Source of the DNA: Adineta vaga
Lineage: Eukaryota; Rotifera
DNA length: 64,000 nucleotides
NCBI GenBank assembly: GCA_021613535.1
Contig: CP075495.1
Span: 868,001 to 932,000, forward strand
Direction of reading: 5' to 3'
Shown: positions 45,217-58,539 of the stretch, one piece after another
Position numbering within the stretch: position 1 is the stretch's first letter
Layout: the number at the start of each line of letters is the position of its first letter
The notes under the pieces: generated by a model
Database searches by the model: none
Seen by the model: the letters and a program-made list of their open reading frames with translations, nothing else
Told to the model about the DNA's origin: nothing
Translations under genes and position numbers: made by a program

Positions 45217-45741
45217 TTAATTATCAGGAGAAGTAGTATCACCTTCGCCAATGTTTTTTTCCATCAGAAACACATCAAGCCATCGATTGAATTTCCAACC
45301 GCATGATTTGAAAGTTCCAACATGTGAAAAACCAAGAAATCGATGAAGAGCAACCGATCTTTCATTTAAACAATCACCAATTACAGCTATCATTTTTCGA
45401 ATACCTTCTAGTTCAGCTTTTGCTATCAATGCACTCAATAATTGTCGACCAAAACCTTGACCACATGCATCTTTATGAAAAAAGATCGATAATTCAGTTG
45501 CAAAACGATAAGCAGCACGTGGTTTAAACCAATTACACGATGCATAACCAACAACTAAACCATCTTGTTCTGCAACTAAATAAGGTAAATGTTTATTCAA
45601 AACATCTCGTCGTCGATTAGCCATTTCTTCAATTGATGGTGCTTCAATTTCAAATGTATACGTTGTATTCAATACATAATAACTATAAATTTCCGTTATA
45701 CGAACAATATCGTCATCGCGACTAGGACGAATTGTAATCAT
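45217..45741 (-). CDS. Phosphinothricin acetyltransferase-like GNAT N-acetyltransferase
   Basis: Start set at 45741 (MITIRPSRDDD), the usual PAT N-terminus; the frame upstream is low complexity. This gives 174 residues, the normal length. The GNAT fold is clear: LVAEQDGLVVGYASCNWFKP, an acetyl-CoA loop GQGFGRQLL (Q/RxxGxG/A type), NERSVALHRFLGF and GWKFNRWLDVFLM. PAT-family enzymes acetylate small amines such as phosphinothricin or methionine sulfoximine/sulfone. The family is bacterial in origin and the gene is intronless, so horizontal gain is likely. Divergent from the flavin monooxygenase, with a 113-nt spacer between starts. Confidence 0.88.
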   Translation of the reverse strand: MITIRPSRDDDIVRITEIYSYYVLNTTYTFEIEAPSIEEMANRRRDVLNKHLPYLVAEQDGLVVGYASCNWFKPRAAYRFATELSIFFHKDACGQGFGRQLLSALIAKAELEGIRKMIAVIGDCLNERSVALHRFLGFSHVGTFKSCGWKFNRWLDVFLMEKNIGEGDTTSPDN

Positions 45742-45854
45742 GATTGTTGTTTCTATAGGGAGGATAAAGTCAATGTAAAATGAAAACAAAGATATGCTCT
45801 TTCTTTTCTTTTTTTTTTGTTCTTATCAGTTGAAGAGAATAAAGACAACGTCAT

Positions 45855-47502
45855 ATGAAAACCGTTGCTATTGTTGGTGCTGGTGCAGCTGGTCTTATTA
45901 CAGCAAAAGTTTTACTTATCGATGGTTTTAATGTCACTATATTTGATAAATATTCCACATTAGGTGGAATTTGGTCAACAATGGATCGTATTATAATTTA
46001 CATACACAACAACCAGGAGGAACAATGGAATTTTCTGATCTTTACGATGGTGAAGGTAAATTGATTGGTAGATTTCAAAGATCAATTTATTTCTATATTA
46101 TTCTTTAGAATATGCATCTTGGGAACATGTATATGAATATTTATGTGAATATGCTGATAAATTTAATCTGAAATCTCATATTCGATTATATAGTCGTGTT
46201 ATTTCGATTTCGAAAATCAATCTTCATAATCCTGATGAATCTTGGTGTATTAAAATCGAATCAATATCGAAGAATTCTTCATCATCATCATCATCATCAA
46301 TTGAAATCTTCAATTTTGATTTTGTCGTTGTTGCTAGTGGTTTATTTTCTCAATATCGTATGCCGAATTTTCGTGGTCAAGAAAAATTTCTTGGCTCAAT
46401 CGTACATTCTAATGAAATTAAAACACGTGATCAATTGATTAATAAAAATATTTTGGTTATTGGCGGTGGAAAAAGTGCTATTGACATGGCAATTAATGTT
46501 GCAACTGTATCAAATCGATGTGATATGATTTTTCGACGAATTTATGTTATTCTTCCATTGAAAATACTTCATGGTTATCTATCAATTCGATATATGTTTA
46601 CTTGCTTTCAAGCATTCATATCTGATCCGTATCCATTAGCACCACATGGCCGATTATTTCGATTAGCACATCGATATTTCGAGAATATTTTGTTAAAAAT
46701 AAGACAGATGATTGCAGCGAATTTTACAGCATCAAATGCACCGATTTTATATGATGATGGTGTATTTCGACCTCGATATCAATTTAAAGATGGTATACTT
46801 AGTTTTCCTGTTCCAACGATATTTACTGAATTGAAAGGACAAAATCGTATTCAAGGACATATTGGTTCTATTGAGGAAATTATCGATTCGAAAACGATTC
46901 GATTAGATAATGGAAAAGTTTTTAATTCTGTTGATATGATTATCTGTTCAACAGGTCATTATCTTCGTTTTCCATTCTTTTCGGATGATGATGCTCGTAC
47001 AATGGGTTTACCATATGGACAATCGAATGATTTGGATCTCTATCGTCGTCTTGTACCTATTGATGTACCAAATATTGCTTTTATTGGTTATATTTCATCG
47101 AGTGGAACATGGATGATTGATGAAGTTGCAGCACATTGGATATCGGATTATTTTCATGGCATGTCATTACTTCCTAGTCGAATAGAAATGCAAAATGAAA
47201 TTAAAATTATACGTGATTTTATACGTAATCGATTTGGTGTTACTGCTCCGCATACTCGAACGTATTGGCTTGAATTGATTGAAATTTATCTACAAGATAT
47301 GCGTCTTCCATTGAGACGAACTAATAATTGGTGGACAGAAAATTTCGGTGTCTATCGACCAAATCGTTTGAAGAAATTACATGAACAAAGACAGGCACGA
47401 GATCATGATTGGCCGCCTTTGTCAAATCAATTTTACTTTAGTTTTCTACATTTCATATTAAGTTTATGTATCATTTTTTCTTGTATTTATTCTTATTATT
47501 AG
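45855..47502 (+). pseudogene. Flavin-containing monooxygenase with a one-base frameshift
   Basis: Two exons (45855-46055, 46109-47502; 53-nt intron). The FAD-binding GAGAAGL is at the start, GGIWS follows, then the frame breaks at about 45980: one missing A in 'ACAATGG' would restore the frame that reads YYNLHTQQPGG and joins cleanly to the second exon. The NADPH site GGGKSA, the CSTGHY motif and a hydrophobic C-terminal anchor (about the last 22 residues) are intact. FMOs use NADPH and oxygen to oxidise soft nucleophiles at the ER. About 500 residues would be expected. It may be a fresh pseudogene or a sequencing error; all else looks functional. Confidence 0.8.
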
Positions 47503-47650
47503 CTATTTTTTCTATTCTCTTCTCTCTGAATCATTATCGAAAATAAAAAAACAAATATATTTTCTATATGATAAACAACTAACACAAGGTGAAATAGCAA
47601 AGAAGGTAAACAATCGATGTTTTTTTCTTTTTCTAAATTCTACCTATAAT

Positions 47651-47663
47651 ATATATATATAAA
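47651..47663 (+). promoter_or_regulatory. TATA-like box of the F-box-like gene
   Basis: ATATATATATAAA about 50 nt before the ATG at 47712. Confidence 0.35.
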
Positions 47664-47711
47664 GACTTTTGAATAGAATCAATCAAATAACAGAGAGAGA
47701 GAGAGAAAATA

Positions 47712-49526
47712 ATGACGTCGAATTAGTAAGTAAAACAAATAGAAAAACTATTGTAATGAATATATCAATTGAATTATTTTTAGTCTAAGAAAATTTGAAG
47801 ATCTTGCCAATGAAGTTTTCTATGAAATATTTGAATATCTTGAATATTATCACATTTATCAAAGTTTTTTCAATCTTAATCTTCGATTTCATTCTCTTCT
47901 TATACAATCAACCGTCCCAATCAAAATCGTCATTTTTCATATGTCTAAATCGGCTTTCAATCGTTTTAATCAAGATATAATCCAACCTACTACACATCGA
48001 ATTCAAACTCTACGTATAATTAACTGTTTCATGTACGATGAATGTACATTAGCATTGTCACAAAAAACATCTCTTCAAACACTTATCCTTGAAAATATTG
48101 AACCAAAATGTCTGAAAAATCTTCTTCTTCAATTAACTTCACTACCCTATCTCTCATCATTGAGCATCAGTACTCTCGGTGGTGTCGAAGAAAAAACTTC
48201 TGTTTATCGACGGATATTTCGTTTATCAACGTTGAAATATTGCAAATTATCATTAGGAAATGAACTTTCGAGTAATATATTATCATTGGCTACCAACAAA
48301 TACAGTTCAATCGAACATTTAATCATCGAAAATCATATCAATGAAAATGAATTACAGGCAATATTATCATATGTTCCTCAACTTCGTCATTTATCATTAC
48401 ATTCATTCGAATTATATAAAAGAACTCGAAAACAATTATCATCAATCATGTTAGAGTTTCTAACACATGTATCTCTTAAATTCGATTATCCTATTGAATT
48501 CAATGATTTTGAACAATTTCTCGTGAAATATTTTCCTTTGATTCAAGTTTTACATATTACAATGGGTAATGAATGTATGCCGGCGAACAGATGGGAACAA
48601 CTGATATCAACCTATTTAACAAATTTACGAATTTTTGATGTTCGATTTAAAATATGTCTCGAAAATGATAGTCAAATCAATCAATTCACATCGCCATTCT
48701 GGATTGAACGACAATGGTTTTTTGATTATGTAAGATGTTCCAATGGAATAATCTATTCAATAAATCCTTATCGGTATTGATCTTTAATGACAAATATTCA
48801 ATAAACATCACATAGATTTGTTTAATATTTTTTAGGAGAAAAGATTACAAATTATGTCACAATAAGATGATTTGTATGAATACAATCGCAACAATTTTTA
48901 AATCAGTTGATCATCTCGAAATTATAAATGAAACAATGATAGATCAATGTTTCTATTATTTTCCATATGTTACTAAATTGACGTTAACAAATAATTTACC
49001 TATTAATACATACGAATCGATCGTAACTTCACTTACACATATTCTACCTTTAGAACAATTGAAAACATTGATTATTCAATCTATTCATTTATCTTTTATG
49101 AATATGATCAAATTAATAATCGTAATTCCTAATCTTCAAACATTATCATTTCGAAGAATGTTACTTTCTAAAGATGAGAAGATAATCATTGAACAAAATG
49201 AAATCTTTCGATCGATCTCCAATACAAATCGCATCATAAATGTTACTTTTGAAGATGAATGTACATTAGAAGAACTTAAATTACTCGTACTATTATGTCC
49301 TCATTTACAACATCTTGCATTTAGAACACAATTAAAACATCTGGAATCAATATTACGATTTCTATTAAATAAAAATAACAAGAATACACGTCATTTGATC
49401 TCATTATCATTGATATATGCAAATGTACATTATTTTAAAGATGTCAATAGAATACTTAAATTTGGAACATTACCTCGAACATTTAGAATAACACCTATCT
49501 ATAATGACTTATATCTATGGTGGTAA
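47712..49526 (+). CDS. F-box-like leucine-rich protein
   Basis: Three exons (47712-47725, 47784-48773, 48836-49526) in phase give 564 residues. The first exon carries only four codons and two bases. Residues 7-45 (FEDLANEVFYEIFEYL, IYQSFFNLNLRFHSLL) fit the F-box consensus. The rest has irregular leucine-rich blocks (LQTLILENIEPKCL, LRHLSLHSFEL, LQTLSFRRMLLS), like the large F-box/LRR-like family expanded in bdelloids. F-box proteins link targets to SCF ubiquitin ligases through Skp1. The target is unknown. A decayed copy lies about 2 kb downstream on the same strand. Confidence 0.78.
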
Positions 49527-51429
49527 CATTCTATATAGACATATTAAGTTTTTTTTTTGCTCTGACAAAAATAAAAGGCTTGTATTTAAATGATCAGTAT
49601 TTTTTGATCAATAAATAATTCAAATTAACAGTAACTATATCAAAATATGATCGATATATAATTAAATTCTGATCAGTAGATCTATTTCTTTTGATCAGTA
49701 ATTTTTCAATTTATATCGGTAAAACTTTTACAAAAACAAGTAACAAAATATTTAATGAAGAAGTAAAGATTTTTTGAATTTTGAAGACCAAATTCAACGT
49801 CTTTTCTTCTGCAGCTTCAGAGTTTTTGCAAAAGTATCGTTTACTTTTCTCTATTATATCAGTTTCATTTTGTATGAAATACTTAGTCTTTTCCCAACAG
49901 ATACGCAATATGCAATCTCAATATCTAGTCTTTTCGATGCAATTGATTTGTTTAATTTAATCGATTGATCACTATTAGTCAAGAGGAAAAGCAAATTCTC
50001 GTAGATATTTCTGAATTCTAGGATTTGTAAGAATCCAAAATGATTCAGGTAATCCATCGCAATCTAAAAATTCATCTTTTCCCCTTGTTATTATTCCTAT
50101 ATCTAATATGACAATTTTCTTGTTACGAAATCACTTAAAGAACTTCATTCGTATGGATTTGACCGTTTTGTACAACGCGTATATATGTTTCGAAGGAGAA
50201 TTGGTGAGTGTAAGTTTTAATCGGTCGACAAATTCCGATCCACACTTCGGCACTTATTATAGAGAACTCTATTATAAACAAAAATCAGTTATAAAAATTA
50301 CTGGGTTTCAAGTGAAATCTCAGTAAATACAGATTACTATCTCTTAGAATACGTGAGCTTCACATTTTAGTTTAAGAGAGGTTGTCATAGAAAGCTTTTT
50401 GAAAAATTTTACATTTGAAACCTTTGAGTTTAGATAATCCAAAACGTCCTAAAAATATCTTTCTATTCTTTGTAACTCTGTTGGTTGCTTCCACAGTGCT
50501 ATAATTAAAATAAAAACAATCCTACAGACATATATTCATCTATTAGAAAGTAGTTCACAAATAAACAGACAAGAAGTAGATCAACATATATGTGATAATC
50601 GAGGAATGTTATATAACGATGAATACTGTTAAAAATACCATAATCTACTGAACAAACGAGATTAATTACTGATACTTTAGTTTTAATAGTGATAAGTTCA
50701 TTATTCTACTGATCAAGTACAAAACTCACTGCTCAAATGCAATATTTATTGATCAATAATTATTATACTGATCATTTGCATTTAATACTGATCAAATTTT
50801 ACTGATCATTCATAATAAAATACTAATCATTTAATTTGTAGCCAAAATAAAACACATGCACACCCTGCAAATATTTCCTCATACTACTCTTGGTTTCTCA
50901 TCTTGTTTACAATCGTTTTGTAGAAAATGGTTTACAAAAACTTCTTCTTCTTCTTTTTTTGGTTAATGAAATTATATTTTGATTATCAAACGAACAATAA
51001 TAACAAACGTTGCAATTTTAGTGTGATAAAAAGAGATATAATCTTACCTAATATACATCGAATTCATACTCTACGCATTGCAAATCATTTCACATTTTCA
51101 TAAACAAATCAATCGATCATATCCAAATTCCGAGGCGAAAAAGTGATGAACAAATATTTATGTTATTTCCTCGTTTAGAAAGTCTAATAATTTGTTTAGG
51201 AAAAACGAAAGATTTTTCTTGTGGATATTTCGAACGTTTAATTTATTCGAGAGTAATATCTTACAAATGGAAACAAATAGTATCAATATGTTTAAGCTAT
51301 CATTCAAAATAAAACATCCATTGTTCTACTTATCCTATCATATTCATAGTCAGTCATGCCCTTATCTCATATATAAAATACCCGAAGAAATGAAAAGAGA
51401 CTTATGGAAATAATCATCAGTTGTGTGTT
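49527..51429. other. Gene-poor interval with inverted TGATCAGTA clusters
   Basis: No intact gene. Clusters of TGATCAGTA-like words at 49591-49700 and their reverse complement at 50700-50830 flank about 1 kb. On the minus strand, 50060-49975 encodes a protein-like piece (DCDGLPESFWILTNPRIQKY), which may be a remnant. A fragment near 51055-51085 resembles the F-box-like gene (HRIHTLRI). Confidence 0.45.
49591..50830. repeat. Candidate inverted-repeat-bounded segment
   Basis: Left cluster: TGATCAGTA at 49591, about 49670 and 49692, with TTGATCAAT at 49604. Right cluster: TACTGATCA-type words at about 50707, 50767, 50787 and 50800, with TTGATCAAT near 50745. The right words are the reverse complement of the left. 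The arms are imperfect, and no transposase or target-site duplication was recognised, so this is only a candidate element. Confidence 0.35.
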
Positions 51430-52460
51430 TTTAGTATTACAAAATTCGATGATGTTGTCATTGAACTTATCTATGAAATAGTTGATTATCTCGAGTATTA
51501 TCATATATATATATATATCAAAGTTTTTTCAGTCTTAACTACCGATTTCGTTCGTCTCTTCATGTCCATTGAAAATCAATGTACTTATTATATCTAAAAC
51601 ATCTCTTCAAACGCTCGTTCTTGGAAAGGTTATAACAAGTTGTCTAAACAATCTTCTTCTTCTAGAAATATATCGAAAAGAATATTAATAAAGGGAACAT
51701 ACTGGACGATTAAAATGTATGAATAGGAAATAATCTGTATTTAAGATGATTTACAACAGCTTCTTGTAAAATATTTTCACTTTATTCAAGTCTTACACAT
51801 TTCTGCTGATGGGGAATGTTTCGATGCGAATAAATAGAAACAACTAATGCCATTGTATTTACCAAACTTACGGATTTTTAATGTTCAATTTTAAATCTAT
51901 TGAAAATTTTCCGAGAAAAGACCAGCATTTGAAAAACAATCTTTTCTATTCAACAAATCCGTAAAGGTGCTTCTTCATTTCATTCATTGAATGATGATAC
52001 TTTGTGTACGAAGACAATCTACGAATGAATTGATCATGTTCAGATTCCCGATAGAAAGATTACGAATAAATGTATGTGTTATTTTCAACAAGCTACTACA
52101 CTTACTTTGGACGATGATTGTTCTATCACCACTTGTGTATCAATAACAATTGCTCTTATTCGAATAATACGCTTGAAATAATTCAAAACATAGATAATTA
52201 AATCTGATTGTATCTCAACGATATCCATATCCTTGATTGATAAGAGAGATATGGAACGGAATCACATTGTTCAATCTCTAGCAAATACTACTATGACTAC
52301 TACTGCGACTTTCAATGAAACATGTACACTGAAAAAAGTTGCATGGCTTGCTATGTTATTTTCTTGGATGCAACATCTTCGAATTCATATATCATTACAT
52401 CATACGCCATCGATATTTCGACTACTCCTAGATACAAATAAAAGAATACATGTCAAATAG
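51430..52460 (+). pseudogene. Decayed copy of the F-box-like gene
   Basis: Blocks follow the same order as in the gene at 47.7 kb: 51440-51560 matches the F-box (YEIVDYLEYYH, then a TA-run insertion, then QSFFSLN-like), 51590-51660 matches the TSLQTLIL block, 51740-51900 matches the LLVKYFHFIQVLHI block, and 52270-52455 matches the NVTFEDECTLEEL block near the C-terminus. Stops, frameshifts and deletions separate them. Confidence 0.75.
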
Positions 52461-54913
52461 TTTCATTATGCTTTCAAAGTGATGTTGTTTCTTCGTTCCA
52501 ACATTGAAACCAAAGAATAAACTCTGCAAATATACACTGCTGATTGAAAGCAATATATACAAACAATAATTTATACTAATAAACAAAAATGTCATTAGAA
52601 ATCATACCTACCTTCCTACGTGATCCAAAAATCTTTTTCTTTATACACCACAGAAGAAGCCCAAGATGGACGTATTCTTCCCTTTTCTAAAACAGAGAGT
52701 CATACCAACAATCAAAAGTCCATCGAAATGCATCATATCTTGTTCTTCAAACCAATACAACTCCTCAACCCAAAGGTATCAAGATCGAAAAATACGACTT
52801 TCGCGTTGAGTAACGACAAAACTTCGAATGACTTTTCTCCAAAACATCGTTACATGAACCGGAAAACGCGGTACCATACATCAAGAAAGACGAATTATAT
52901 TATACCAGTTTTCGCTGAATATTGATCTCACCGAATCGGTATTTGGCCACTCCCTCGTGCAAACAGTGATCTCCTCCATAACAAAACCAATCGCATTCTA
53001 TAGCCACCATCTATAAACTATCGCAAAACGTTCTCACTTACCAACGAGAATGCAAATACGGTGGTATATTTGAGTTGTTTGTTATGACTGATGAATGATG
53101 ATGGTGATTTGTTGAGTGGCGATCTTGAGTGTTAATTTGTTTCCTGAATAATTTTGTTTCGCTTCCAATGACACAAATTGTATTCTAAAAATAAATGGTA
53201 ATGCCGCTGTCCCTACAACTCTCGACGATGAACGGCATCTCTGCATTAGTTTTATACCGAAATTATGAAATTTAAATATCAGACAGGAGTGCATTGTTCA
53301 AATTAATCTTGGAAATGACTTAATAACACATTGAGAAGTGAATGGCATTATGTATAACTAATTTATCGAAATTTTTTATGATAACTTTTCATATCTGATT
53401 CGTGTTTATATGCCAACGACTGTATGCTGGATCATTACTTGAAAATACCATCGTTACGAATATATATTCTTCGAATTTGTTCGAACAGAATATTGGTACG
53501 AAAATTCTACAACTTCTATGAATAAAATATAGATCTATGCGACTTTGCTTTCCAGAATAGAGGCATTCGATCTGCTAATCTATAGTTGGCTTTATAGATT
53601 TGTTTTCATGAATTGATGTTTTTATCGTGCGACGAACGAGATATTGTTGTTTCTAGAACACTGTTTAACTACTTCTTCTTTTATTATCAAATAATCGAAT
53701 GCAGATGGCATCAGCACAATATGGACAATCTAGGTGGATCGTATGTTGAAACAATTATAGCTGTTTGAAAAACTGAATCATGGCAATGACTTTTTGATAT
53801 AGCTAAGTATTTATACTACTATGTATATATATGTATAGATAGAAGAACATCAGACCAATGTTTGATCCACTTTTGAATTCAACATTTGGCATTTCAAAAA
53901 ACTTCGTTTTTCCATGACTCAGTGACTGCTGGTTTGAGCGTTATCAAAGACGGTTTCATCAAAATTATTTTTAATGTTTACATCCGCATCATGAATGAAT
54001 AGCTCTTCCATGTTATATACTCTGTTGTTTAGCTGTCATATCCCATTTGTTGATCAATATTTTGCTTGAACAAAAGGATCATTTTTAGGACTAATAAAAG
54101 TATTTTTAGCTTATCATTCTTTGTTTCCTTCTCTGCAAAATTATTAACATAGTTGTTTTTCTAATATTCAGTTTATTATTTCCCGAAGGGTTAACAGATT
54201 ACTTTTCAGTTTAAGACAATGTTATAAAAGAAAAAAAAGAGGAGAGCGATACACATGAATACAGTCATTTCTTTTTGTGTTTGCTCAGAGGAAATAATAT
54301 TCTCTAGAGACGTGTACTGTATGAATGTGGTTAAGTAGAAGAATACATATTTTTTCGTGAATGTTCAGAAACGTAAAAAGATCGAGTTTTGAATGATGCC
54401 ATTTTATAAAAAACGATCGCCATGGGGAACTACTCAAAGTTTTATTCGTTCAGTAAGAAACCATAGAAAAAGTTCTTGACAGTCTACATAACAGGTGAAA
54501 AATATTCGAATAGGTGATAAGCTTTATTATAAAATCGAAATATATTCCAATCATTACGATATATATAACAAAAACAAATTCCGTTTTATGGAATTATAAA
54601 TGCATTTTTACAATATCAAAATAAGGAACCATTCATTTTGTTTCATTGTCAACAAGTAAATAATGTGAATCCTACACTAGTGAACGAACATCATTATGAT
54701 TGTAACCCGAGTTGAAAGTTTGTATCTTCATAATCAACTGATTAAATTGAACGTGCTGTCTAAAACAGAATACTCCAGTTTTCTTTCTGTAACATTATAA
54801 TTTAACAATCACAAGTAACACAAAAAAATACAACCTACCTGTTTGTTAAACATCTGACTCATGTACGCGAAATCTACTAGAGCTAAAAGGGTGAATCATT
54901 TGCAATACAGTAT
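52461..54913. other. Long stretch without a supported gene
   Basis: A 101-codon open frame at 52620-52925 has balanced composition but no recognisable domain; I leave it uncalled. Sequence at about 52600-53250 has a higher GC content than its surroundings and could be an old gene or element remnant. The rest shows no coding signal. Confidence 0.45.
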
Positions 54914-57900
54914 CTATATGAAAACGAACCGTTCAATGTATTTTTCTTCTTGATAAAGATTTATCGTTGGCGAACGAATTGAATTAAATGCTTTTATGCC
55001 TATTTTTGGTGGTGTTAATTGTTGTTTACATGGTCTATCAATTTGTTCATTAGTAGATAATGCTAAATTGGATCTACTAATTTTCATTGAAGAATTCTTT
55101 AATTGATTATTTGATTGTTGAATTGAAAGTAACGTATGAAGATTTTCTAATTTTTTCGCTGATATGTGTTTTAAAATAGATTCTAGTTCATTCAATTGTC
55201 GACGAATATTTTCATTCAGTTCTTCAAATAGGTTCACAAATGTTGTATGAAGAATAGCATATTCTCGTCCCAAATCAATATCTCCATTGACAATTGTTGG
55301 TTCAGTCATGTCAATTGTCTTAATGAAACAAATTATTTAGAAGTTGAATTATTTTTCTCAGTTTAAAACATACAGATATATTGATTAAAAATCTTCGCAT
55401 ATTATCCGATTCTTTACTGATGAAATTGTTCATAAATTTCATATAAGATTCTTTAGAACCAAATCTTTTAAGAAAAAAAAATAGATATCCTTCCATAGCA
55501 ACAATTTTGAGTTACTTGGTAAAATTTGCTAAAGTTTGCAATGTTTTTGCAATTAATGTTAATTTTCTTGAGACCTTCTCATTCGGATATTCTAGGAAAA
55601 AAGATGGACCATTTATACATGATATGATCAAATTAATCTTTCTTTGTTTTTACCTTGAGTAAGATCAAATAGATTGGGTGATAAAATAGCAGGACAAATA
55701 AATCGTAGAAAAACTGAACCACTTAAAAAATTCCATATAATCTCATCCGACGATGAAATTTGTCTAAGTTTAGAAAAGATACATTTTAGTTCACTAAAAA
55801 GGAGAAAAGAAGGTATGGGTGTGTGTTTTCATCGAGCTTAATAATTGAAAATTGTTTACTAAGGAAAAACGACTTGAGATTTTTGAATTTCAAACCAAAT
55901 TTGTTCACAAAGTAATTTCAATGTTGATTGATTTTTTTCTAAATTATTTATATTCATTAATCGATCAGGATCAACTTCTAAATCAATATCATTTAAATTT
56001 TTCGATGATATGATGTCTGTTATGAAATGAATTAATGTTTCATGTAAATAGCTTTTTCCTACTAATTTCATATAAGATTCCATCGATTTTGTTGCAATGG
56101 AATTACCACGAAATGTTAACGAATTATCACACGTTGAACAAATTTCTGCTTGAATAATATCAACAAGATACGGAATAGCATACGACAATGAATGAGCAAT
56201 ACGAGTTAATGACGTAGCTGGAAAAAAAATATATAGATAGATAGATAGATAGATAGATGTAAATTTGTAAGTTTGTAGATCATACCAATTTCATCTTTAT
56301 CTTTTAATGATATATTTGATTCAAGTAATTCGATCAATCGAAGATAATTCATACGAATATACTAAAGAGTGAAAGAGATTTGATTCATTTGTTAGAATCT
56401 AAACGGATCGTGTGCATTACTTCTTCTAAATGTCCATATGAATTGATAGATAGAATAAAAATTGACTGATACTTTGCTTTGATTCTTATATTAATCATAT
56501 TATCTTGTAGTTTTTCTTTTGTACTCATATTCTGTATCGAATACCATTGTTCAACAAATTGATTTCCAGTTATGGTGGATAATGGTATGTCAACATAACC
56601 GATACAATCAATGTCATACTGTTTTTGTTTGCATCGTTCGATATAGATTTTACAATGAAGTACTGAATAACCTATATTATAGGATAAGAAAACATTTGAA
56701 ATAAAGAAAAAACAATGAAGTTGCTTCGTACCCTCTGATAAATCTTTGAAAATAAAATTTTCACCCCAGAAAAGCTCATCTCGCCGTTCGATACTTGCTG
56801 TTTTACCATAAATATCATCGTCGAGAAAGATTTTTATACTGTATCTAGAAAAGGTTCAACATCGATTTATTTTTCTTTAATAAAAATATTTTAGACTATC
56901 ATACTTTTTTTTTGTTGGTAAACCTTTAGCTTCTAAAATCCAGATATCTAATGAATTATCTATTCTTGAATCATCCATTGAATGTTTTGATGATGAACAT
57001 TGTAAACGTTTTAATAATAGAGAATTTTCTTTTGTACGTAGATAACAAGTTTTATTTTCATTTTTATTTCGTATTTCAATATATGTTACTGCAATATTAT
57101 TGTTTAAATCTGATGATGGAAGAATACTTGGATGAAGACGACGAATATGACAATTATTTAACATAATTTCAATAGGCTCAGATAAAAGAGTAGATCCTAA
57201 TGGACCATTTGAAACAAAAAGAGACTCATGTGATTGAGAACGAACAGATGGAATGTTACTAAAAATATGCTTTTTTTTCTATACTATTTTCACAATATAT
57301 CTGACTCGATGCGCTTACGGAAATAAATGTTGATTATGTGTGATTATTGGATGCTTTTGTCGTTCCAATTTTGTTGCACTTTTAGCACGTTTTAATGATG
57401 GTAAAAAATGATCCGTATGATGTGATGATCGACCAAAAAGATGTGAAAATCTTATTCGTGATTGTCTTGATGTATTTGTGACGGAAGAACGATCTGATGA
57501 TAGATCTATACGTTATGGAATGAAATTAATGACAATCAAAAGAAAAAAGAAAACGAGAAAACGATATTGATATCATTCCAATGTGCAAAGTTTGAACCTG
57601 CAACCTTCTAATTCGAAATAATGTAAAATCTCGACTGAATGAACGCGTTAAATAAGCATGAAAGATATAGAAATGATATATTTTACCAGTAATCGATGTT
57701 GGATAACTAGTAACTATTTTATCATCTGTTAGTATTATTGGAGATAGAATCGTTTTTGATAATGATGGAGAAATGCGCTCTAATAGAGTTGGTAAAATAC
57801 TATTTGATTGTTGAAGTGTATTAAATGATGAACGTCGATCATTTGACTTATATAATGAAGATGTTGACGACGATGATGATATTGAATTATTATCACAATT

Positions 57901-58539
57901 TAAATCAAGTGTTGTAATTTGTTTGATTTCATTATTTGTCGGACGAATACACTAGAATACAAGAAATTATGATAAAAGAAAAAATTGATATGATATACCA
58001 TTAAATAACGATTCATTGATTTAGAGAATTATGTATTTTTTTTTACAAGCAATAATAAATGATTATTCTGTTTCATTTCTTCATTGATATAACGAACAGT
58101 TATGTATCAAAGAAAGAAAAGGTTTCTTTCATCCATTCATACATACGAACAAACATTCTTTATATATATATATATATATCTTCTATACACACAACTCGAT
58201 GCGATGATATGTGGTAAGACATCAACATAAAATGATGGACAAAGAGAAAAAGAAACAGTTCGAAGGACAAGTTCTAATCAATGAGCTCATCTATTTATTG
58301 TTTATATAATTACGATAATAAATGACATACTTCATTAGAATGGAAAGTTAATGTACATTTTCTTTGATTGAATTCGATATATTTATGAGACCAATGACGT
58401 TCATTGTCAAAATTATCTATTTAGGATAAATAAATTAAATATAAGAATAAAAAACACTTTCTTTCTTTAAATTACTTGATACATCGAACCAACCATAAAG
58501 ATAATCTGATGAATTATTCTTTTTCAATTCAGTCATCAT
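54914..58539 (-). CDS. SynGAP/DAB2IP/RASAL2-type Ras GTPase-activating protein
   Basis: Thirteen exons in phase (58539-58476, 58416-58331, 57951-57687, 57505-57319, 57258-56905, 56844-56732, 56671-56421, 56361-56286, 56217-55860, 55793-55654, 55591-55516, 55464-55374, 55318-54914) give 821 residues. The start is uncertain: an acceptor-like site just upstream allows an earlier exon. In order: a split PH-like region ([14 protein letters not shown]), [12 protein letters not shown], a C2 domain ([15 protein letters not shown] to IKAKY), and the RasGAP domain ([51 protein letters not shown]). The final part has [12 protein letters not shown] and a coiled coil. These proteins speed GTP hydrolysis by Ras and Rap at membranes. 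The arginine-finger loop region near the domain start (SLTFRGN) is conserved. Confidence 0.9.

Noticed and set aside
52620-52925. 101-codon open frame
   Set aside because: No recognisable domain or splice continuation; a chance frame or old remnant cannot be excluded.
56233-56260. (ATAG)n direct repeats as a possible CRISPR-like array
   Set aside because: A simple tetranucleotide repeat without spacers, inside a RasGAP intron.
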